Shown here: positions 1 to 7,138 of the stretch, one piece after another
How positions within the stretch are numbered: the stretch's first letter is position 1
Layout: each line of letters begins with the position of its first letter
Origin: Enteropsectra breve
Taxonomy: Eukaryota; Microsporidia
DNA: 19,511 bases
Direction: 5' to 3'
Assembly: GCA_024243835.1 (NCBI GenBank)
Contig: JALPMN010000563.1
Location: 1-19,511 of the forward strand
Program-made: the position numbers and the translations under genes
Notes under the pieces: model-generated
Told to the model about the DNA's origin: nothing
Seen by the model: only the letters and a program-made list of their open reading frames with translations
The model's database searches: none

Positions 1-337
1 TGATATTTTATCGTAGAATCTCCACGTCTTTCTGACATATTATCGCAAAACAATATTCTTTATCGCTGAAAATGATATTTTATCGTTGCACGAAATATTT
101 TATAGCAAAAAAATACCTACCCGTTTATTTTATATTCAATATTCAAAAATGTTAGTATTTTGCGTGTCAGTTGCTATGAGCTGTATTTTTTTAAACTTCT
201 ATTTAAGCGCATTTTTAAACAAGATTAGATATACATATTTTAATAAAGCAATCCTGATTCATTCTACTTGACAGTATGGAGAGTAGCTTCGGTGAGTTAA
301 AATCAATTTTTTAAAAATTCGATTTTTTGGCGTTCCA
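1..337. other. AT-rich upstream region with degenerate repeats
   Basis: No convincing gene lies here. An open frame at 86-271 begins with TTG and encodes a 61-residue low-complexity hydrophobic peptide, which I treat as chance. Five copies of a degenerate ATATTTTATCG-like word occur at 3-13, 37-45, 53-65, 75-85 and 95-105. Just upstream of the kinase, 299-327 is an imperfect AT palindrome (an AAAATC arm, a central AATTTTTTAAAAATT, a GATTTT arm) that probably belongs to its promoter. Confidence 0.6.
3..105. repeat. Degenerate ATATTTTATCG short repeats
   Basis: The word ATATTTTATCG appears exactly at 3-13 and 75-85. Shorter or mutated forms are at 37-45 (ATATTATCG), 53-65 (ATATTCTTTATCG) and 95-105 (ATATTTTATAG). 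Several are followed within a few bases by an A-run. Spacing is irregular (about 16-34 bp), so this is not a clean tandem array. It could be the edge of a longer repeat block beginning left of the window. Confidence 0.45.
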
Positions 338-1264
338 ATGTCCATGAAGAAATACGAAGAAATCAAGAAAATCGGAGAAGGAACATTCGGGGAGGTTCAC
401 AAGTGCAAAACAAAAAGAGGCAGCAAAATAGTAGCCATAAAGGCGGTCAAAATAGATGATGAGGCGGGAGTGCCGTTTACGACCATCAGAGAAATCAAGA
501 TATTTAAGGCGATGGCACACAGCAACTTGGTTTCTCTTATCGACATCTTTAGCACACCAAAGACAATTAATTTAGTAATGGAATACATGCCATACGACCT
601 GTGTGGATTAATAGCGATGGGATTCACGCTGACAGAGAACCACATTTGGTCCTTCACATGGCAGATGCTGAGCGCGCTGGAATATCTCCATTCAAAGGGA
701 GTGGTGCACCGGGACGTAAAGCCAAGCAACATGCTTCTGGATGAAAATGGAGTGCTAAAAATCGCAGATTTTGGGCTGTCGCGCCCAGAGTCAGAGAACA
801 TGACATGCAGAGTTTGCACTCTGTGGTACAGAGCACCAGAGCTGCTGATGGGATGCACCGGATACGACCACCGGGTGGACAGCTGGGGAGTGGCCTGCAT
901 CATTCTCGAAATGTATCTGAAAAAACCATTCTGGAACTACAACGATGAAATCATTCTCATAAAGGCTATTCTAACCAAACTAGGAATTCCTGAAACGCAA
1001 TATCCGTGGGAAGATCTTTTTGATATTAAAAAATTCAAGAAAGAAGAAAAGTGGGAAAATGTTGCAAAAGAGGCCTTCGGGGACATTCTTTCTGGCGAGG
1101 CATTGCTGCTGATCAGTGAAATGATGCGTGTAGATTTTAAAAGACGACTGAGCGTTTCGAATGCGCTTAAGTTCCCTTTAATGGAGAAATACAGAAACAG
1201 AAGATATTCCATCTCTCTAGATGAAGCCCATGAATTTTATACCAGGAAGGATGCAAAGGAATGA
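338..1264 (+). CDS. Cyclin-dependent protein kinase, CDK9/CDK12 (Bur1/Ctk1) type
   Basis: This is a complete 308-residue serine/threonine kinase that is almost entirely catalytic domain. Visible motifs are the Gly-rich loop GEGTFGEV (13-20), the ATP-binding Lys in AIK (35), a CDK-type alpha-C helix PFTTIREIK with the conserved Glu (52), the catalytic loop HRDVKPSN (124-131), DFGLSRP (144-150), and the activation-loop Thr161 in CTLWYRAPE. The PFTTIRE helix and the EYMPYDLCGLI hinge resemble CDK9 and CDK12 more than cell-cycle CDKs with PSTAIRE. I infer a transcriptional CDK that phosphorylates the RNA polymerase II C-terminal domain with a cyclin partner. It lacks the long tails of yeast Bur1/Ctk1, as expected in a reduced genome. 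A second in-frame ATG lies two codons in (344). It converges on eL6, and an AATAAA is at 1294-1299, 30 bp after the stop. The kinase call is very secure; the subfamily is moderately so. Confidence 0.93.
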   Translation: MSMKKYEEIKKIGEGTFGEVHKCKTKRGSKIVAIKAVKIDDEAGVPFTTIREIKIFKAMAHSNLVSLIDIFSTPKTINLVMEYMPYDLCGLIAMGFTLTENHIWSFTWQMLSALEYLHSKGVVHRDVKPSNMLLDENGVLKIADFGLSRPESENMTCRVCTLWYRAPELLMGCTGYDHRVDSWGVACIILEMYLKKPFWNYNDEIILIKAILTKLGIPETQYPWEDLFDIKKFKKEEKWENVAKEAFGDILSGEALLLISEMMRVDFKRRLSVSNALKFPLMEKYRNRRYSISLDEAHEFYTRKDAKE

Positions 1265-1595
1265 GACGCTGTTTTGAAATTATTGATAGAAATAATAAAT
1301 TTGATTTATAAAGTTGTTCTCATTCCGTTTAACACACAATCTATGGGCAAATACAAAACTGTACGTTATAGAGCTGATACATTTTATTTTTTGATAAAGA
1401 AGAAACTCTTGCTCCAATATTTAAACAAGTAACTATCCACACACGCAATGTGCTTTCTTAAGGATCCACTTTTTAAATTGCAAATGTCTATATTTTTAAA
1501 AAAGCAAAATTTTCTTTTTTAAAATAAAGTTCTATTCAAACAAGATAAATGAATGAAATAAAATTTGACAAAAGAAAAGATGCTGTAATATTTAT
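1265..1595. other. Convergent intergenic region, kinase/eL6
   Basis: This 331-bp gap lies between two convergent genes. It holds AATAAA for the kinase at 1294-1299 and, on the minus strand, AATAAA at 1591-1596, which overlaps the last base of the eL6 stop codon. The rest is AT-rich, with no tRNA-like fold or ORF that I can support. Confidence 0.6.
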
Positions 1596-2138
1596 TTAAT
1601 TCATTGTTGAATAGAACTCTGCGCTGTGATCAACAGTAAAATCCTTGATGAAATAAGATCCCATGAATTTCTCAGAGGAAATAGCCTTGGTAATAACATC
1701 ATCTATCTTCTTCTCATCAACAATGGCATCTATGTCCATGCGCTCATAATCGTTAATTTTTGACTCATAGATGCTGCTCTCATCAACATTAACATCGCCC
1801 TCGATTTTAACAGACACGCCCTCGAGTTTGAGCAGATATCTCTCATCAATCTTGAATGCAGAAACACCGTTGTGGCTGACAGATCCGGATACAAGTGCAA
1901 GATTGTTCTCGAGTTGTTTTAAGAATACAACCTTCTTGGCCATATAGGCGCCCTCAAGTACAACATATACCTGTCCCTTCTGCATGTCCTTTCTGACTCT
2001 CTTTGGCTGGGCAGAGTGCTTGGCAATGTATGCAAGCTCGGCTGTGGATACATCGTCTGCTGGATAGCGGTTCTCGCTTATCTGCTTGGCAATTGCGGCG
2101 TTTGTGACTGTCAAATTGTTAATAGCACGATTTACCAT
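1596..2138 (-). CDS. RPL6: 60S ribosomal protein eL6
   Basis: The 180-residue product matches the eukaryotic large-subunit protein eL6. The diagnostic KOW-like core runs from about residue 54 (KGQVYVVLEGAYMAKKVVFLKQL), followed by NNLALVSGSVSHNGVSAFKID and then the segment preceding a lysine/aspartate-rich tail. The length is close to yeast eL6 (about 176 residues), without the long animal N-terminal extension. The ATG is preceded by ACCCCG and a long perfect AT palindrome (2143-2166), a strong microsporidian start signal. AATAAA begins on the last base of the TAA stop, implying a very short 3' UTR. eL6 binds 25S rRNA on the solvent side of the large subunit. The second half is unusually rich in Asp/Glu (VNVDESSIYES, YERMDIDAIVDEKKIDD) for a ribosomal protein. 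It is divergently arranged with the small secreted protein at 2560. Confidence 0.9.
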   Translation of the reverse strand: MVNRAINNLTVTNAAIAKQISENRYPADDVSTAELAYIAKHSAQPKRVRKDMQKGQVYVVLEGAYMAKKVVFLKQLENNLALVSGSVSHNGVSAFKIDERYLLKLEGVSVKIEGDVNVDESSIYESKINDYERMDIDAIVDEKKIDDVITKAISSEKFMGSYFIKDFTVDHSAEFYSTMN

Positions 2139-2559
2139 CGGGGTAAAATTTTTATAAAAATTTTACAAGAACTGCTTTAAGCAACGTGGCTCCAAAAACG
2201 ACTGAAGAGCGCAGGGCTGTGAATATTAAAAGCAGACATACATTTATATTGTAGTAGAATATATTTAGAAATAGCGGATTATCTTAAACCGTGTATTTTA
2301 GACTTTATATTGCATCATAAGAGCATATTACATTTTTGGCTTTGTTTTAATGAATATTTTAATCATCGTTTTCAAAAATTAATTAAACAGTAGAAATTAA
2401 ATTAAAACTTGAAATAAAAACCCTTGATATATCATCTTTTATCACTAGCTATAAAAATATGATATTTGCTTGTGCTTTATCATATATTTTACCCGTGTGG
2501 GCAATCATACAGTCTTATTGAAACCCCCTTCCTTTATTTACTCTTAAAATTTTTACCCT
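2139..2559. promoter_or_regulatory. Divergent promoter region, eL6 and secreted protein
   Basis: This 421-bp region lies between the divergent starts of eL6 and the gene at 2560. The eL6 side carries GGGG (CCCC on its strand) at 2140-2143, adjoining a 24-bp perfect palindrome at 2143-2166. The other side ends in TTAAAATTTTTACCCTATG. Between them is AT-rich sequence with several TATA-like words and no credible ORF. Confidence 0.55.
2143..2166 (-). promoter_or_regulatory. Perfect AT palindrome next to eL6 start
   Basis: A 24-bp perfect palindrome reads GTAAAA-TTTTTATAAAAA-TTTTAC and lies just upstream of ACCCCG-ATG of eL6. It combines two AAAATTTT-type elements around a central TATA. A close imperfect copy (17197-17216) sits in the same place before uL2, so it may be a core promoter or initiator for ribosomal protein genes. 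Confidence 0.6.
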
Positions 2560-2940
2560 ATGAAGTTTGGATTCATAGTAAGCTTATTGGCATTCGGATA
2601 TGCAGCATCAATGCAAGAACGGGCAGCTCAGGGGGGCCACTGCTTTATGAAAAAGGCCTGCGGAGCGGTGCACAAGATCAAGGACTGCTTTGTCTCCTTA
2701 AAAAACAGAGTATTCGAGCGCATTAGCGGCTTAAATAAGGCGAAGAGAGTCTACCATGCAGATGAAAAAACACCTGAGCAGATCAAAGAAGAAGTGAAAA
2801 TTGCTATAGAAAAACTCCAGAGGATGTTTAAAGAGGCAAAGGAAAAGGGAGAGTTGCCTGCTGAACTGTTGGAGAAGATGGAAAGAGCACAGGATGAGGA
2901 TTCCAAGGCTAAAGAGGAAGAAAAGAAAGCGGTTTTGTGA
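2560..2940 (+). CDS. Small predicted secreted protein, function unknown
   Basis: The 126-residue protein opens with a short hydrophobic leader (MKFGFIVSLLAFGYAAS), consistent with a signal peptide of about 16-17 residues. The mature part has a short Cys-containing segment (Cys at 28, 34 and 43), a basic middle, and from about residue 70 to the end a strongly charged, helix-forming stretch rich in Lys and Glu that looks like a single coiled coil or amphipathic helix (for example EEVKIAIEKLQRMFKEAKEK). It ends in KKAVL; I see no KDEL-type retention signal. The start is well supported by TTTTTACCCTATG. I recognise no family. In a microsporidian, a small secreted charged helical protein could act in the host, the spore wall or the ER lumen; the sequence does not decide between these. 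It lies upstream of, and on the same strand as, another secreted protein, the cyclophilin. Confidence 0.75.
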   Translation: MKFGFIVSLLAFGYAASMQERAAQGGHCFMKKACGAVHKIKDCFVSLKNRVFERISGLNKAKRVYHADEKTPEQIKEEVKIAIEKLQRMFKEAKEKGELPAELLEKMERAQDEDSKAKEEEKKAVL

Positions 2941-3235
2941 TTAAATGAGTTAAATTAGTTTATGTTATAAAATTGATTTTATGAATTAAACTTGTTTAAT
3001 AATATGAATGTGATTTACTTGTATTCTGTTGGGTGGTGCTTTAAAAAGACACATTTGTTAAAGTCCATGACATTTTTATTGAGTTAGAGAATCAGCGAAT
3101 AAAAAGTTGATCATCAATCCTTCATTGAGGTAGCATTTAAAATTCATCGGATGAATTCAATTGCTATCGTATATATAAGCTGAATTTATGGTATAAAATA
3201 GTAGTTCAGATTTTTGAGCTTTGGATAACCCTTAA
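2941..3235. other. Intergenic region before the cyclophilin
   Basis: This 295-bp AT-rich spacer lies between two same-strand genes. An AATAAA occurs at 3098-3103, far from the upstream stop. The cyclophilin start signal at the right end reads GGATAACCCTTAAATG. I see no other feature. Confidence 0.5.
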
Positions 3236-3856
3236 ATGCAGCTAAAATTTTTACTTCCTTTGATCTGCACAGCAAAAGGGACACTAAGTGCTGAGTACAC
3301 GGCTATGAAGAATAGATTTGCCAGCCAGGTGCCTTATATGAAAATATCAACGGGTGAGCCTGGTGCAAAAGATATAGATCTTGAGTTCAAGCTGTTCTGG
3401 GATGATGCACCAAAGACTGCCCTGAATTTTGCATGGTTTTTGCACGGATTCCCTGCAAAGCGAAATGACGAAACTGTTACTGTCGGTTATAAAAAATGCC
3501 CGTTCCACAGGATAATCCCTAGATTTATGATGCAGGGAGGTGATTTTATGAAGCAAAATGGCCTTGGATCCCACAGTATTTACAACGGAAAAAGTTTTGC
3601 TGATGAGAAATTTGTTCACAAACACAAGCCTTTCGTTTTGAGTATGGCGAACAGCGGTCCGAACACAAATGGCAGCCAGTTTTTTATCACATTCGTTGAA
3701 ACGCCCCATTTGAATGGAAAGCACGTTGTTTTTGGAGAAGTTATGAAAAATTTCACTCACGGAGTAAAAGAGATTGAAAAGATTGTATCACAGAATAGCA
3801 GGGCGAAAATTGTTATAAAAGAGTGCGGGTTGAGAGATCCCAGAGATACCTTGTAA
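3236..3856 (+). CDS. Secretory-pathway cyclophilin-type peptidyl-prolyl isomerase
   Basis: This is a 206-residue cyclophilin with a leader (hydrophobic residues 3-12, possible cleavage after TLSA at about 19), so it probably works in the ER or is exported. The fold signature is clear: FHRIIPRFMMQGGDF (90-104), SMANSGPNTNGSQFFIT (136-152) and HLNGKHVVFGEV (158-169). The catalytic Arg (Arg92, equal to human CypA Arg55), Phe97 and Gln100 are present, so isomerase activity is expected. The position of CypA Trp121, which contacts cyclosporin A, is His158 here; such changes usually weaken cyclosporin binding. An insertion before the catalytic strand (GFPAKRNDETVTVGYKKCP) is longer than in cytosolic CypA. 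The ACCCTTAA-ATG context supports the start. The gene converges on the ABC transporter. A role in folding spore wall or polar tube proteins is possible but not shown. Confidence 0.93.
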   Translation: MQLKFLLPLICTAKGTLSAEYTAMKNRFASQVPYMKISTGEPGAKDIDLEFKLFWDDAPKTALNFAWFLHGFPAKRNDETVTVGYKKCPFHRIIPRFMMQGGDFMKQNGLGSHSIYNGKSFADEKFVHKHKPFVLSMANSGPNTNGSQFFITFVETPHLNGKHVVFGEVMKNFTHGVKEIEKIVSQNSRAKIVIKECGLRDPRDTL

Positions 3857-4258
3857 CAAAGCTTCACTATCGTTATTTTATCATAATTAAAAACTTCACT
3901 ATTTTATACATGTCCCTTATTTATAATGAACGTGTTTTTAAATCTCTATATCATTAATTCACATAGATAGAGTTAGTCTTAATGCTTCATTTGCATCCAT
4001 TAATTCAGAGCCTACAAATGTTCATGGGAATTTCTTTTTACACTCGTTCACTCCATATCAGTTTAAAATAAAGTGAAAATATTAGAACATGCTTTAATTT
4101 AGTCTTTTGATGCAAGAAATTAGTTATATAGCGGTTAATGTGATTGCAAAATAAGCAGCTTAGTACATAAAAGACCATGAATAGAGAAATAGATATCTAT
4201 TTATATTTCAACAAAACATCCAATATTCAATGAATAATAAGTTTATTCTTGTCGCGAT
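3857..4258. other. Convergent intergenic region, cyclophilin/ABC transporter
   Basis: This 402-bp AT-rich region lies between convergent genes. On the plus strand AATAAA is at 4067-4072; on the minus strand an AATAAA lies about 10 bp after the transporter stop (in the TTTATT around 4240-4246). Two similar words, CTTCACTATCGTTATTTTAT and CTTCACTATTTTAT, occur near 3860 and 3890. A minus-strand CCCATG at about 4025 opens only six codons. No gene is supported. Confidence 0.55.
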
Positions 4259-6338
4259 TCATAGTCTGAGCCTCACATCTGGTGCAAATCTTTTAAACAA
4301 AATAAAGCCAGTTGCCAGTATCTGAAACACCAAGAGTATCCAGAGGTAGGAAAACGAAAAGTATTTGTCCCAGCTCACGAACATAAGCTTCTTAGAAACA
4401 AAATCTTGTATTTGCGAAAGAAAATCATCAAAGCTTTTTGCTTTACGAAGGTTTTGGATAAGTCTTGGATCCCAGTTATTTATGTAAATCCATCTCATGC
4501 AGCTAAAGGCTTCTTTGTAAACTATGCTAAGAGCGCTTTGAACAAACTCCGGTATCTGCAGCGGAGAAGATTCGCCTCCACTCGTAGCATTTTTATTAAA
4601 CATCGAGTAAGTTGCCAGGTTTATTCTTTTCAGTATCTCGCTATTACTTTTCATCTCACTCAGAAATACATGCATCTGAATTATCGCGAAATGCTTAAAT
4701 GGAGAAAACACGGATAGTACGTACTTGTCTAAAATTGTGTAACACTTATCAAGCAAAATACGCAGAAATCTTGGTTTTTTACCAGCTAATAGAGCTTCAA
4801 GATTGTAAATATCAGATAATGTAAAAGCTTTTTGAGCCATAAAATAATAAAAATGGGAATATGTCATGTACAGCCTTACAATGGCAGATAGCACCAAAGC
4901 ATACGGACGGGAAGTAAATGCACTGAAGAACAGCTGTACAACGGGCGGTATTATAGAATAAACAATAAGCACTGCAAGTTCTTTCAAGCTAATTGTAACA
5001 GGCCTTCCCGATATTATAATGATGCAAAAACACATTACAAAGCTCAATGCAAGAAAAGAGAAGTAAAGAGCTCCATTGTACAGCAGCTCAGAACATACTA
5101 TGGTTGGAGTGGAGTAACACCTTCTTTTCAGGATGTGTTTTGTAAGCTTGGAATTACTATGAATGAATGTCCCGTGTGATAGTACGCATGCAGCAGCAAT
5201 AAGCCCACCATATGCTACTTGAACGCAATGAAAAAAACTCGGTACAATTTTGAAATGGATATTTTTCTGGCAGGAGATCCAAAGAAACATTCCGAGCAGC
5301 ACTAAACAAGCTAGATACAATATCTTTTGTAGAAGTTTATGACCATTCATCATACTTCTATGATCTTTTCGGAGCATCTCCTTCATATTTAAAACTACGT
5401 GCTGCCAAGATATTCCTCCATAAAATAATTTAGAGCCTCCTCTTTTTATGTCTGCTGCCTCATATATTTTTTTATTTTTTATTTCTTCTGCGATTACTAG
5501 TGCTTTCTTCGTCTGTATAATCTGTTCGCAATTATCTAATAAAGGCTTTTCACTCAAAACCTCAGACAGGAATTTATAAGCAGGGAGGCTGCTGGAGTTA
5601 GAAAATCCCATGCAGACTAACGCTTTTTCGGCCTCATTCAAAGGGCCATTGTAAAGAAGTGCTCCTTTGTGGAGATACAACAGATTATCAAAAAGGGAGA
5701 GGATCTCATCATTCGGCTGACGTAGCGCAATGATTACAATCTTGTTTTTACTGACCGCATATTCTTTGAGGATTGTCATGAATTTTGGTCCAATCTCCAA
5801 ATCGATACAGCTAAACGGCTCGTCTAAAATAAGAATATTGGACTCACAAATCATATCAACTGCAATATTCATACTTTCTCTTGCGATATTGGAGATTTTG
5901 GCTATATTGAGATCGCAAATATTCTGCAAATTTAAGACTTTTATCACTTCGTTTATACTGGCCTCTATCTGGCTGCTGCTTTTTTTCCCTGTCAGCCTGT
6001 ATGCAGACTCTTCTCTGATATATTCAATCACGCTTAGATTCTCGTTTACAGGTGTGTCATTCTGAAGGTATCCAACTGTACTGAACCACGATTTATCCCG
6101 CGGCTTTTCGTTATAACTTATTTTTCCTGCTGTCATATCATGGGATGGGATAAAGCCGGCAATTGTATTCAGAAAAGTCGTTTTAGAACTTCCTTGCTGC
6201 CCTACGACTGCATATATTTTTCCAGCTGTGAATGAGCAATAAATGTTCTTTAGAAGAGTGATGTGGTCTGGCACTTTTACAATGTTTCTTCTCAGCACGA
6301 TAAACTAGATTTTCTACGATTAAATTAGTAAATTGCAT
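4259..6338 (-). CDS. ABCG-type half ABC transporter, degenerate NBD, probable +1 frameshift near start
   Basis: The main frame (6298 down to 4259, 679 codons) has an N-terminal nucleotide-binding domain and then about six membrane segments (roughly residues 326-345, 357-380, 405-430, 442-462, 466-490 and 655-675), the order of ABCG/White transporters. Walker A is GQQGSSKTT (33-41), the Q-loop is near GYLQND (77-82) and Walker B is ILILDEP (155-161). The signature is degenerate (ISNIARESMN, not LSGGE-like), the third Walker A Gly is Ser, and the H-loop His is Arg (ALRQP). This frame begins with GTG just after an in-frame TAG (6307-6305). A canonical start, TTTTTTACCCATG at 6338, opens another frame reading MQFTNLIVENLVYRAEKK, which matches the usual ABCG N-terminal NLxY motif. 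Joining the two needs a +1 shift near 6304-6280. Causes could be a real frameshift, programmed shifting, or an assembly error. The substrate is unknown. Confidence 0.85.
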
Positions 6339-7138
6339 GGGTAAAAATTAAAAAAATTCATTTGTGATTAAAGGGGCATCCAAATGATAAAAACTCTTCA
6401 TTTTGACTGATCTACTATGACTTAACTCGCAGATAGTTGAATAAGCAATAAAGGAGATGATAACTCAATATTAGCGTGGTTAGGAATACTAAACGCCTTA
6501 AAAAGTGTATGACTATCACAACTTTTGAAGGAAGGAGTGCCCGTTATTAGCTTTTTATAAATAAAATGAGCTGAGATGCTCATGTTTATAAATAAAGGAA
6601 CAATCATAGACAATAAATGCACCACAAACAACTATAATGTTAAATATTAATCTATTTTCGCTCTACTGCTATTGAATCTTCTTTTCTACCAGCATTTTTA
6701 GTTGTCTTCACAAAATTGCAAAAATAAGATCTATAGGAGCCATAAAGCATTAATATGACGAGCATTTCCCTTAGATAAAGGACTTCTATTTACTTGCTAC
6801 TTTTTAAAATGCTTATATAGTCTTTCGTTTAGCAGAAATCTAATATCGGAAGCTTAATTGCAATTCATTCAGAACTCTATATCAAACACTATATGAAAAC
6901 CACAGAGAATCAAAGCTAAATGATTTTAAGTTTTTATTTTTTTCTTGAATAAGCAGTTTAGCAAATCCATTTCCCTCTGTATTTTTGTTTTAATGCAAAA
7001 CCCATCAACTAATCATAGAATAGTCTACTAAAGACAGCTATTCTATCACCCATGAGCTAATTATCCTCTCTCGAATAGCGTAAAATTCAAATTAAAATTT
7101 TAAATATCAAAAAATTACAAAAATTTTCTATTTCCCCA
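6339..7138. other. Long intergenic region without a supported gene
   Basis: Eight hundred bases separate the divergent ABC transporter and the protein at 7139. The left end carries the transporter's AATTTTTTACCCATG start signal (minus strand). A minus-strand frame at 6422-6631 (69 codons) starts with TTG, has no C-run before it and no recognisable domain, so I do not call it. At 6554-6596, two identical 12-bp direct repeats (TTTATAAATAAA) flank a small hairpin. At 7048-7058, CACCCATGAGCTAA is a start-like signal followed by only two codons. The right end has repeated AAATTTT words leading to TTTCCCCAATG. No tRNA or rRNA was seen. Confidence 0.55.
6554..6596. repeat. 12-bp direct repeats flanking a hairpin
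   Basis: TTTATAAATAAA occurs at 6554-6565 and 6585-6596. Between them, ATGAGC (6566-6571) and GCTCAT (6578-6583) form a perfect 6-bp inverted repeat around the loop TGAGAT. Each direct repeat contains AATAAA. This may be chance in AT-rich DNA. Confidence 0.4.

Noticed and set aside
86..271. 61-codon plus-strand ORF at the left edge
   Set aside because: It begins with TTG, lies in AT-rich repeats, encodes low-complexity hydrophobic sequence and has no start signal.
272..337. ATG at 276 followed by a GTGAGT, possible first exon with 5' splice site
   Set aside because: No matching branch site or acceptor is evident, and the kinase already has a full N-terminus.
397..903. 168-codon minus-strand ORF inside the kinase
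   Set aside because: It is antisense to conserved kinase motifs and has no start signal; it is a frame shadow.
6422..6631. 69-codon minus-strand ORF in the long gap
   Set aside because: It starts with TTG, has no C-run before it and no recognisable domain.
7048..7058. CACCCATG start-like signal upstream of the 7139 gene
   Set aside because: Only two codons precede a stop (ATG AGC TAA); probably chance.
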